Part shown: positions 17,701-24,587 of the stretch, piece after piece
Numbering within the stretch: position 1 is the stretch's first letter
Layout of the letters: every line of letters starts with the position of its first letter
DNA from: JAWSVE01 sp050633885
GTDB taxonomy: Bacteria > Pseudomonadota > Gammaproteobacteria > Pseudomonadales > Cellvibrionaceae
DNA: 64,000 nucleotides
Assembly: GCA_050633885.1 (NCBI GenBank)
Contig: JBOEHK010000001.1
Coordinates: forward strand, 62,001 to 126,000
Reading direction: 5' to 3'
Position numbers and translations under genes: made by a program
The notes under the pieces: generated by a model
Databases searched by the model: none
What the model was told of the DNA's origin: nothing
What the model saw: only the letters and a program-made list of their open reading frames with translations

Positions 17701-19260
17701 TATCCCAATAAGGTCAGCAGGAATAATATTTTTAACAGGAGCTGATTCATCGCTTAAACTAATTGGCAGCATAAACCAAAATACACTGCCTTTGCCTACT
17801 TCACTTTTAACGCCTATTTTTCCACCCATCAGTTCGACAAGCTGATTACTAATGGCTAAACCCAAACCGGTCCCGCCAAACTGTCTTGTCGTCGATCCAT
17901 CGGCTTGTGAAAAGGCTTCAAAGATTAAATGTTTTGCATCATCGGCGATGCCAATGCCTGTATCTTCCACAGCAACATGTAAATAGGGTTTTTCATCCGT
18001 ATCACGTTTGTTAAGGGACATTCTAATTTTTACGGTACCGGATGGCGTAAATTTAATAGCATTGCCAACAAGATTAATTAACACTTGTCTAATACGGTGT
18101 GAATCAGCGACCAATGCCTCTGGAACGGTAATATCGAGATCGCCACTGAGTTCGATATTCTTTTGTTGAGCTTGTGGTGATAATAATTCCGTAATCCCTT
18201 TTACCATCTCATGAGGATCAAAATTAGTTGGAAGTAATTTTAACTTTCCAGATTCAATTTTAGAGAAATCTAAAATGTCATCGATAAGCAGTAATAATTC
18301 TTCACCGGAACTACGAGCAATATTAATATATTCTTTTTGTTCTTCTGTTAAATCCATTGACTGGACGAGCTCAAGCATTCCCATGACACCATTCATTGGT
18401 GTGCGTAATTCATGGCTTACAGTGGTCGCAAATTCGCCTTTGACGCGAGCTGATGCCAAAGCGGTATCCCTCGCGCGCTTTAATTCTTGCTCTCTGGATT
18501 CCAAAACAGACATCATCGTATTAAATGCTTTTTCCATTTTGATGATGTCTTCTGAGCCAGATAGATCGGCTCTTACATTTTTTTCTCCTTTTTCAGCCAG
18601 TTTCATTATTTCTGACAAATCTCGAATTGGCTGTGTGATTTTGTTCGTTACCGTCGTTAAAATAAGCAGTAATATGGCGGCAACGATGGACGCTGTGATT
18701 AAATTATTTTTTAAAATGGATTGGCTCGTTGCTGTTAATACATCCTTGCTTAACACAATTTCTACACGTCCAATTAATTCGGGTTCTGGTTCTAATTCCT
18801 CTGTCGCAAATGGGGATTCTTCTTCGGTATTGTCGTCTAATCCTGCATAAACTGGCTGGCTAAAATACCAAGCGTCTTCCGTTTCGAAATGTGTTGTGAT
18901 CCCAGTGATTTCTCCCGCGATATCATTGTGTTTTGATTCTTCACCTTGTTGAAATAAAACATCAGATTTTTGAGTGATAATCGATAAACCAACAACACTG
19001 GGGAAAGCTAAAATAGGTTGTGCGACTTCTTTTGCTGTATCAGGGCTTTGATACAAAAGCGCTAAAGTACTTTGCGAAGCAAACGTATCAGTGATTGTTT
19101 GACCTTGTTCCAATAACAGGGAATGGAGTCGCCTTTCTGTAATAGAAGAGATAACCAGAGAGGACACAGTTGCCAAGCAAAAAATGCCAAAGGCAAACAC
19201 AATCAAGAGCTGCCTGCGGAAGCTCAATTTCGATAACGATGTCCTCAATAACGAAATCAT
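14704..19260 (-). CDS. Membrane hybrid histidine kinase with REC, HPt, REC, GGDEF and EAL domains
   Basis: A 1518-residue inner-membrane signalling protein. Order: TM1 (about 17-40), periplasmic sensor, TM2 (about 185-205), HAMP, HisKA with His283 (VSHELRTPMNG), HATPase, a degenerate receiver (IRVLIVSRTP, acidic pair missing), an intact receiver (LIVEDN, LMDCNMP), an HPt domain, an intact receiver (LVVDDD, LMDALMP), GGDEF and EAL. The HPt motif reads SQLIKGSSSNLGA, so the phosphorylatable His is Gln862. The GGDEF signature is GDDEF (1143-1147), probably inactive as a cyclase. The EAL domain keeps its metal and catalytic residues (EALIRW at 1271, LEITED, DDFGTGYSSL, LKIDRSFV, AEGVET), so c-di-GMP phosphodiesterase output is likely. 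The gene follows a binding-protein gene by 12 bases. Confidence 0.93.
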   Translation of the reverse strand: MISLLRTSLSKLSFRRQLLIVFAFGIFCLATVSSLVISSITERRLHSLLLEQGQTITDTFASQSTLALLYQSPDTAKEVAQPILAFPSVVGLSIITQKSDVLFQQGEESKHNDIAGEITGITTHFETEDAWYFSQPVYAGLDDNTEEESPFATEELEPEPELIGRVEIVLSKDVLTATSQSILKNNLITASIVAAILLLILTTVTNKITQPIRDLSEIMKLAEKGEKNVRADLSGSEDIIKMEKAFNTMMSVLESREQELKRARDTALASARVKGEFATTVSHELRTPMNGVMGMLELVQSMDLTEEQKEYINIARSSGEELLLLIDDILDFSKIESGKLKLLPTNFDPHEMVKGITELLSPQAQQKNIELSGDLDITVPEALVADSHRIRQVLINLVGNAIKFTPSGTVKIRMSLNKRDTDEKPYLHVAVEDTGIGIADDAKHLIFEAFSQADGSTTRQFGGTGLGLAISNQLVELMGGKIGVKSEVGKGSVFWFMLPISLSDESAPVKNIIPADLIGIRVLIVSRTPDSCHALINKFSSWECYQRNTTTAEEAISLLQSSSTQGRPFDFVVIDTPINDDGESIILEAIAKDETIVANKVILLTHNKPKDLPQNVSSLPKTPSIELLENTLLKLVRKKNIPSTVQPRKNLDFKPMSGKVLIVEDNQTNQLVAGSMVKKLGCECEIAENGNAAITALEKETFDLVLMDCNMPFMNGYTASQLIRGKQSRHQHIPIIALTANTGPMDVNRCFTSGMNDYLSKPLSIENLEPKLRNWLNKETKFLPHEEVRKLATGNSAEILSNEDDEPIQTLNASVIEGLKNQIGTSLRDIVETYLSDTPSYIESLVISVENEDIPQIRYYSQLIKGSSSNLGAMKLENYSRVIEKLCSTDDFFNIKNLTADIQSEFKQVKQLIIPHLESDFAPVEELTQNNFQPKILVVDDDKGSRMIMRSILDKDGYTITEASNGLEALNICKENMPDLILMDALMPQMDGFEACEEIMSIDSESYPTVLIITALQDEGTLEKAFAAGAADFILKPINMTVLRQRVSRMLHAGHIDRHIHQLSYYDNLTSLPNRTYFLERTKTLVAHAEQNNHHIAIIFLDLDRFKIINDTQGHDAGDLLLKAFAKRLDNCVRSADLVARLGDDEFTVVVNNIASRDDAAIVANKIIDAMKEPFESSEQQVHITNSIGIALFPEAGETINDLMKHADTAMVHAKSNGGNCYEFYEEGMESEITQQIELEAEIRIALETDQFVLFYQPQIDLTTGKLTGIEALIRWEHPEKGLIPPFHFIPFAEKTGLITNIGDWVLREACRQQREWLDRGISPVPIAVNVSGGELSDSILLTKVETALTNYEIPPHLIKLEITEDTLAGSTDQTTQHLHDLRNLGTTLAIDDFGTGYSSLSYLKMFPVDTLKIDRSFVKDLPGDADSAAIVSGIIALGHSLKLLIVAEGVETKEQKEFLKQENCDIMQGYYSSKPLPVNQLEDWIISEHIHSGYLNHHTSSTNDMPAKASHRTRRLP

Positions 19261-19272
19261 GTCTACGTTCCG

Positions 19273-20247
19273 TTACTGTGGTGGATAAACAAATTCAAAC
19301 TGACGAAGCTCCTCTTTTCCGAAGCGAAGACCAATATGTTCAGCGGTTCTAATATTGATGGCTTGTAATAGTGATCGCACAAAAACAACCTGATTTTCAG
19401 CATCGGGATTTTCTTGTCTTTCTTTTAAAAGTTTTCCTAATTCGCGACCCATCGCAACATTATCCGGGTACATAGAAAATAGCGCACCCCGTTTTACATC
19501 GGATAAATTGCTCGAAATGATGGATTGATCTTTAGACCATGCCGTTGCAAGAATGGATTGCATTAACGACTTCTCTCTTGAGGGGCCGCCCATCGGTAAC
19601 CAAATTGCCTCAGTTTTATTATCCATTCTATTTTGAATGGATTTATATTCAGCTGCAGCAGAACGAAGGTCATCTACTGCGTGGGGAATTAATTCAATGT
19701 TATTTTTTTTGAGTTGCGCTTGAGCTTTTTCGATAACCCATTCATTCACTTTGGGCTCGTAGACGACATGAAATGTTTTTATGCTGGGTTTCAGTTTAAC
19801 CAATGTAGACAAAAGAACATCTGGGGCTGGATTCAGTGTAATACCTGAGTAACTTGTTGAACCGGGTTTTAAAACAGCGGCTCCAACAACTGACGGTATT
19901 GAATTAGGCGGAGCAATACTGTTGATGCCACGACTTCCTAACGCAATAACAGCACTGATTTTTTTCTTTTTAATCCACCTCTGAACTTTTTCTGGTGACT
20001 CACCCTTAGAGACAACATATTCAAGCACCCTGTCTTTTTGCCCGATTTCTTTTTCGACACCTTCCTTAATGTTTAAAAAAATCTGAAGGTAAGGTTCCCT
20101 AATTTCAGGGTATATGACACCAATGTTATCGGCGTAATTATTCCCCGACAATAAAAGTGATAGTGTAAACAAAACTGTCAGCGATACCCTGCTATCTATT
20201 TTATAGCTGAAGAACGACAGAATGATTGGTGATGAAATGAAGTGCAT
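19273..20247 (-). CDS. Periplasmic ABC_sub_bind-type substrate-binding protein
   Basis: A 324-residue exported binding protein of the ABC_sub_bind (PF04392-like) family. The hydrophobic signal segment (VSLTVLFTLSLLLSGNNYA) precedes GVIYPEIREPYLQIFLNIKEG, and the second lobe contains YSGITLNPAPDVLLSTLVKLKP. No ABC permease or ATPase gene is nearby. It is instead followed after 12 bases by the hybrid kinase, whose Shine-Dalgarno GGAAC lies in the gap. It probably acts as ligand-binding partner of that sensor and not in transport. The ATG at 20247 is preferred over an in-frame TTG at 20256. Ligand unknown. Confidence 0.88.
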   Translation of the reverse strand: MHFISSPIILSFFSYKIDSRVSLTVLFTLSLLLSGNNYADNIGVIYPEIREPYLQIFLNIKEGVEKEIGQKDRVLEYVVSKGESPEKVQRWIKKKKISAVIALGSRGINSIAPPNSIPSVVGAAVLKPGSTSYSGITLNPAPDVLLSTLVKLKPSIKTFHVVYEPKVNEWVIEKAQAQLKKNNIELIPHAVDDLRSAAAEYKSIQNRMDNKTEAIWLPMGGPSREKSLMQSILATAWSKDQSIISSNLSDVKRGALFSMYPDNVAMGRELGKLLKERQENPDAENQVVFVRSLLQAINIRTAEHIGLRFGKEELRQFEFVYPPQ

Positions 20248-20256
20248 CACTAGCAA

Positions 20257-20705
20257 TGACTAATTAGAATTATTAATGGTTGAAATTGAGTGTCTGACAT
20301 ATCTATCGAGTGATTTTCCCTAAGGTTCGGAGAGATAGTGACTCTCCTCTAAGAATGATAATTAAATTAATCTAATGCTTAGTTTAGACCTGATGATCAA
20401 GCTTTCCAGCGATTATCGATTAATTATCAAATATATAAGCAGTTTTTTACGGTAGATTTTAAAAGTCGTTTGAAAAGTGAGCGTGATAACTCTGGTGAGG
20501 GTTAACGTAAGACTAATAGTCTTATAGAAATTAAGGCTAATATATCCAAAGAAGATCTCATTATCTTGCTCAATGAATAGTAAAGACGTCAACGGGGTTG
20601 AAACTATAACAAATATGTTAATTTATATGACAAAAATACAAATCTTCGACTATGGTAAATAAAGAATTTTTATATTAAGTTCCGAAAGAATTTAGTGAGC
20701 GCCTC
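20257..20705. other. Divergent control region between binding-protein and TonB-receptor genes
   Basis: About 449 bases that must carry both divergent promoters. The only clear structure is a perfect 7-bp palindrome, TAAGACT-AAT-AGTCTTA, at 20508-20524, which could be an operator. No riboswitch fold or regulator gene was recognised. Confidence 0.5.
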
Positions 20706-22853
20706 ATGTTTAAAAAAGAAATAAAAAAATATTTTTATATCGCAATCAGTATTTTTGGAGCTGCTGGAGTGTCCCAAAATATTTTAGCTGACATTGAAGA
20801 TGAGCTGGAATTCTTGTATGGCGATGAAGAAACCGTCAGCATTGCGACAGGAACTAATAAAGCATTGAGGCTGGCGCCGTCAGTTGCCAGCGTAATAACA
20901 GCAGAAGATATATGGGTGATGGGAGCAAAAACACTTGATGATGTTATTGAGTCGATTCCCGGAGTGCATGTATCTTTGGGCGCTCGAAATAGCTCGCTGT
21001 ATTCCATTCGCGGAATACATACATCCTATAATCCGCAAGTGTTAATGCTGGTTGATGGGTTTCCGATGACAGAATTATTTACGGGGGGGAGGGTATCGAA
21101 TTTAATTGTTTCAGTGCGAGATATTGAGCGAGTGGAGGTGATTCGCGGTCCTGGTTCGGCGCTATATGGAGCTGACGCTTTCGCAGGAGTGATAAATATT
21201 ATTACAAAAAAAGCAAAATATAATCCAGATAATGAAGTCGGTTTAAGCGCGGGTTCATTTGATAGCTATGAAGGGTGGTTAAATTTTTCCACAGAAATTT
21301 TAGGTTGGGATACTTTTTTATCTTTCGATTATTCAACTTCGAATGGCGATAAGGATAGAATTATAAAAAATGACGGCCAGACAGTATTGGATATGTTTTA
21401 TTTTACAGATGCCTCATTGGCTCCAGGTTCGATGAGTACACGCTATGAAAATATTGTAGGAAGATTAAATTTATCTAAAGGTAATTGGTATATTTCCGCA
21501 TCTGTAATGGACTTGAGAGACGGAGGTGTAGGCGAAGGTGTCGCAGGAGCTCTTGATCCAAATGGTTCATTTAATGCAGACCAACAGCATTTACAAGCAA
21601 AATATACCGACTTACTTAATAACGAAAAATTACAAATTAATGCGGAATTTAACTATCTGCGTATTCATCAGGATAATAAGTATTTCTTATTTCCCCCTAA
21701 CGCTCTTGCACCAATAGGGCAAGATGGAAACTTGGAACTTTCACCTTCTGCAAGTCTTGTATTATTCACTGATGGGTTGATAGGGAACCCTTTAGGTGAG
21801 GATCAAAATTATTCATTTGAAATGTCTGCGGTATACACTGCTTTTGATCGACACTCAATAAGAGCGGCAGCTGGTTACAAAATTCAAAAAGAAGAAACAG
21901 AAGAGTTTAAAAATTTTGGTCCGGGTGTTATCGATGGAACTCAGCCAATTGTCAGTGGTACTTTAATTGACGTGACAGGTCAATCTGATTATATATACAT
22001 GGATGATCAAAAGCGTAAAATAAAGTACGTTTCTATACAGGATGAATGGGCATTTTATACCGATTGGGAGTTAACCTTAGGTGTTCGTTTCGATGATTAT
22101 TCTGACTTTGGCAATACAACAAACCCAAGACTCGCTGTTGTTTGGGAGACGACTTACAATTTGACCTCAAAATTTATATACGGTAAAGCGTTTAGAGCAC
22201 CTTCGTTTTCTGAACAGTTTGCGAAAAATAATCCAAGTCTTATAGGTACTTTGGATATAGATCCTGAAATTATCGAAATGTATGAATTATCATTTGATTA
22301 TCGATTTAATTACAATTTAAAGACGCAATTGAATATTTTTTATTACAAAGTAGATGGATTAATTGATTTTGTTGATACTAATGGTGATGGCAATAAAACT
22401 GCTCAAAACATTCTAGATCAAGATGGCCATGGTTTAGAGATGGATGTGAATTGGAAAGCAGCGGAAAATTTTAATGTTGCGGCTAATTATTCTTGGCAAA
22501 ATTCTGAGAATCACGCCACGGGAGAGGTGATTGCTGATGCGCCAGAACATCTTTTCTACCTAGACTTTCGTTGGGAGTTGTCACGGCAATGGATGGTGAC
22601 AAATCAGTGGAACTATGTGGTAGGAAGAGAACGATTATCAACGGATTTAAGAGAAAGCATTGATGATTATGTTTGGGTCGATTTCAATTTAATTTCTAAA
22701 AATGTAATTGAGGACTTTGAGATACACTTCTCAATTAAAAATATATTTGATGAGGAAGCAAAAGAGCCAAGTGTTGGACCTAATGCAAGCTTGAGAGATG
22801 ATTCTTCTCTTGAAGGAAGAAAATTTGTATTAGGAGGGGTGTATAGATTTTAA
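20706..22853 (+). CDS. TonB-dependent outer-membrane receptor
   Basis: A 715-residue receptor that takes up a ligand across the outer membrane with TonB-ExbBD energy. A signal peptide (about 1-28) is followed by a TonB-box-like stretch (ETVSIATG), the plug domain (SVASVITAEDIWVMGAKTLD, SIRGIH, VEVIRGPGSALYGADAFAGV) and a beta-barrel ending in GGVYRF, with the terminal Phe typical of outer-membrane proteins. It is divergent from the binding protein/kinase pair. The next gene's chosen start is 44 bases past its stop, so they are probably co-transcribed. Ligand not predictable. The plug resembles receptors annotated for vitamin B12 or siderophores. Confidence 0.95.
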   Translation: MFKKEIKKYFYIAISIFGAAGVSQNILADIEDELEFLYGDEETVSIATGTNKALRLAPSVASVITAEDIWVMGAKTLDDVIESIPGVHVSLGARNSSLYSIRGIHTSYNPQVLMLVDGFPMTELFTGGRVSNLIVSVRDIERVEVIRGPGSALYGADAFAGVINIITKKAKYNPDNEVGLSAGSFDSYEGWLNFSTEILGWDTFLSFDYSTSNGDKDRIIKNDGQTVLDMFYFTDASLAPGSMSTRYENIVGRLNLSKGNWYISASVMDLRDGGVGEGVAGALDPNGSFNADQQHLQAKYTDLLNNEKLQINAEFNYLRIHQDNKYFLFPPNALAPIGQDGNLELSPSASLVLFTDGLIGNPLGEDQNYSFEMSAVYTAFDRHSIRAAAGYKIQKEETEEFKNFGPGVIDGTQPIVSGTLIDVTGQSDYIYMDDQKRKIKYVSIQDEWAFYTDWELTLGVRFDDYSDFGNTTNPRLAVVWETTYNLTSKFIYGKAFRAPSFSEQFAKNNPSLIGTLDIDPEIIEMYELSFDYRFNYNLKTQLNIFYYKVDGLIDFVDTNGDGNKTAQNILDQDGHGLEMDVNWKAAENFNVAANYSWQNSENHATGEVIADAPEHLFYLDFRWELSRQWMVTNQWNYVVGRERLSTDLRESIDDYVWVDFNLISKNVIEDFEIHFSIKNIFDEEAKEPSVGPNASLRDDSSLEGRKFVLGGVYRF

Positions 22854-22897
22854 TAATCTGTATATTGAGTGTCGAGTTTATTTTAGGGGGAGGGATT

Positions 22898-23749
22898 GTG
22901 GTAGATAAGGTCTCTGATGATCACGGTTTTGCTCAGGTAGAAAAACGGCAAGATTTGTATGAAGAAAAACAAATAACAAAGATATGGCAAGAAATTCCAA
23001 GTAGTAAAAATCCTTATATTGCTCAGGCTAGTTTATGTCATGGCTATAATCTATTAGAGCTAATAGAGAAGAAAAGCTTTATAGATGTATTGTATCTATT
23101 GTTTCGAGGCGAGCTGCCGTGTAATGATGGCAGAGAGCTTTTAGAAAAAACTTTTATAGCATTCATTAATCCTGGGCCGAGGCACCCTTCTACGCGAGCG
23201 GCAATTGATGCAGGCATAGGGAAAACAGATCCTGAGTTAATACTACCTATTGGTTTAAATCTACTAAGTGGCGAATATTGTGGTGCCGCAGAAGTTGAGC
23301 ATGCAATGAGGTGGTTAAGAAAAAACCGAAAGCATAACCCTAAACAATTATTTGAGTCCCTTCTTGACGAACAAAATGAAAATTCTAGTGTTGTTTCGAT
23401 TGCACCAGGGTTCGGTACTCTCTATGGAGGTATAGACGAATTGGTGTTGTCCATCGCCGACACACTAAAATGTTTACCTGCAGCAGGAAATATCATGTCC
23501 TGGGGTGATGCTTTCGTAAAGGCCTCATCACCTTATGGTTTCAGCTGGTTAAGTACAGGTCTAGTGGCAGCAGTGCTTTGCGATTTGGGCTTTCAACCAA
23601 GAATGGGTGCAGGGTTGTTTCAAATGATGTCAGCACCCGGAATATTTGCCCATTCAATAGAGGTAGCAAATAAACCGATTACTGCAATGCCTTTCATTGA
23701 TGATGAGCAATATATAATTGAATCTGATAAGGAAGATGTAAATGTCTGA
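22898..23749 (+). CDS. Citrate-synthase-fold protein A, catalytic triad substituted
   Basis: A 283-residue protein of the citrate synthase/citryl-CoA lyase superfamily in its short form. Matching segments are LLFRGELP, HPSTRAA, GLNLLSGEYCGAAEVEHAM, APGFGTLYGGIDELV and VAAVLCDLGF...GAGLFQMMSAPGIFAHSIE. Aligned by eye to citryl-CoA lyases, the three catalytic positions are altered: LHGGA becomes YCGAA (Cys128), PGFGH becomes PGFGT (Thr174), and NVDG becomes LSTG (Thr220). The start is GTG 22898, because GGGGGAGGG lies just upstream. An in-frame TTG at 22865 has no such site. The 3' end overlaps the next gene by 8 bases. Function unknown; a standard citrate synthase reaction is unlikely. Confidence 0.8.
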   Translation: MVDKVSDDHGFAQVEKRQDLYEEKQITKIWQEIPSSKNPYIAQASLCHGYNLLELIEKKSFIDVLYLLFRGELPCNDGRELLEKTFIAFINPGPRHPSTRAAIDAGIGKTDPELILPIGLNLLSGEYCGAAEVEHAMRWLRKNRKHNPKQLFESLLDEQNENSSVVSIAPGFGTLYGGIDELVLSIADTLKCLPAAGNIMSWGDAFVKASSPYGFSWLSTGLVAAVLCDLGFQPRMGAGLFQMMSAPGIFAHSIEVANKPITAMPFIDDEQYIIESDKEDVNV

Positions 23750-24584
23750 TCCAGTTGATAATAAAAATAGCAATATTGCATACGAATATTTAGAGAAAAA
23801 TCGTAATCTTATTCGAAGTCGAAAAGGTGGATGGATTATGGGCCGGGGTGTGATGAACCAAGGCTATGAAATGATGGAAGACTTCGTTGGAAAGCTTTCA
23901 TACATGCAGGTAAATGTATTTAATGTTACTGGTCGTATACCATCTATTGAACTCGCAAATTGGATGGAAGCTGTACATATTTGTTTAAGTTGGCCAGACC
24001 CCCGAATATGGTGCAACCATATAGGCGCACTTGGTGGAACAGCTCGAACGTCGGCTATGGCTGCTGTTGCTTCTGGTGTAATGGCTTCGCAGTCAAACCT
24101 TTATGGGCCAAAAACGATTATCGCAGGAGTTGAATTTATTCAGAAAGCTAAACTTCTCGAAGACGAATCCGTGGGAATTGAGGAAATAATTAAAACATTA
24201 TGCGTTTGGCAAGGTGGAAAACCAAAAGTAGTTGGTTATGCTAGACCGATAGCGAAAGGCGATGAACGTGTTCCAGCTATGGATAAGGTTAGAAAAAAAT
24301 ACAATTTTGAAATAGGGAAACACTTGGCTCTAGCATTAAGGATAAATAAATATCTTGAGGGAAGTTTTGATGAGTCAATGAATATTAACGGGTATGTTAC
24401 TGCTTTTATGGCAGACCATAATTTTTCCGCTCAAGAATCTTACCAAATATTTCTGGGGTTGGTTCCGAGCGGCGTTGCAGCTTGTTATATTGACACCAAA
24501 ATGAGAAAGGAATGGAGCTTCATGCCGCAAAGATGTGAAGATATTAAATATCAAGGTCATCAATTTCGTAGCATTTCGGATTAA
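23742..24584 (+). CDS. Citrate-synthase-fold protein B, catalytic triad substituted
   Basis: A 280-residue second member of the same superfamily, overlapping gene A by 8 bases, with AAGGA before its ATG. The fold is seen in ARTSAMAAVASGVMAS, the VGYARPIAKGDERVPAM segment that matches PGFGHRVHK-DPR, and NINGYVTAFMADHNF...LVPSGVAACYID, with the typical tail MPQRCEDIKYQG. Triad positions are Tyr121 (for His in LHGG), Arg168 (for His in GFGH) and Asn216 (for Asp in NVDG). The CoA-contacting Arg of DPR is kept as DER. Translational coupling suggests A and B form one complex, perhaps a heterodimer. Function not known to me. Confidence 0.8.
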   Translation: MSDPVDNKNSNIAYEYLEKNRNLIRSRKGGWIMGRGVMNQGYEMMEDFVGKLSYMQVNVFNVTGRIPSIELANWMEAVHICLSWPDPRIWCNHIGALGGTARTSAMAAVASGVMASQSNLYGPKTIIAGVEFIQKAKLLEDESVGIEEIIKTLCVWQGGKPKVVGYARPIAKGDERVPAMDKVRKKYNFEIGKHLALALRINKYLEGSFDESMNINGYVTAFMADHNFSAQESYQIFLGLVPSGVAACYIDTKMRKEWSFMPQRCEDIKYQGHQFRSISD

Positions 24585-24587
24585 CGT

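Noticed and set aside
20257..20705. Possible cobalamin- or TPP-type riboswitch before the TonB receptor
   Set aside because: I could not find the conserved boxes of either class. The region is AT-rich with only one short dyad.
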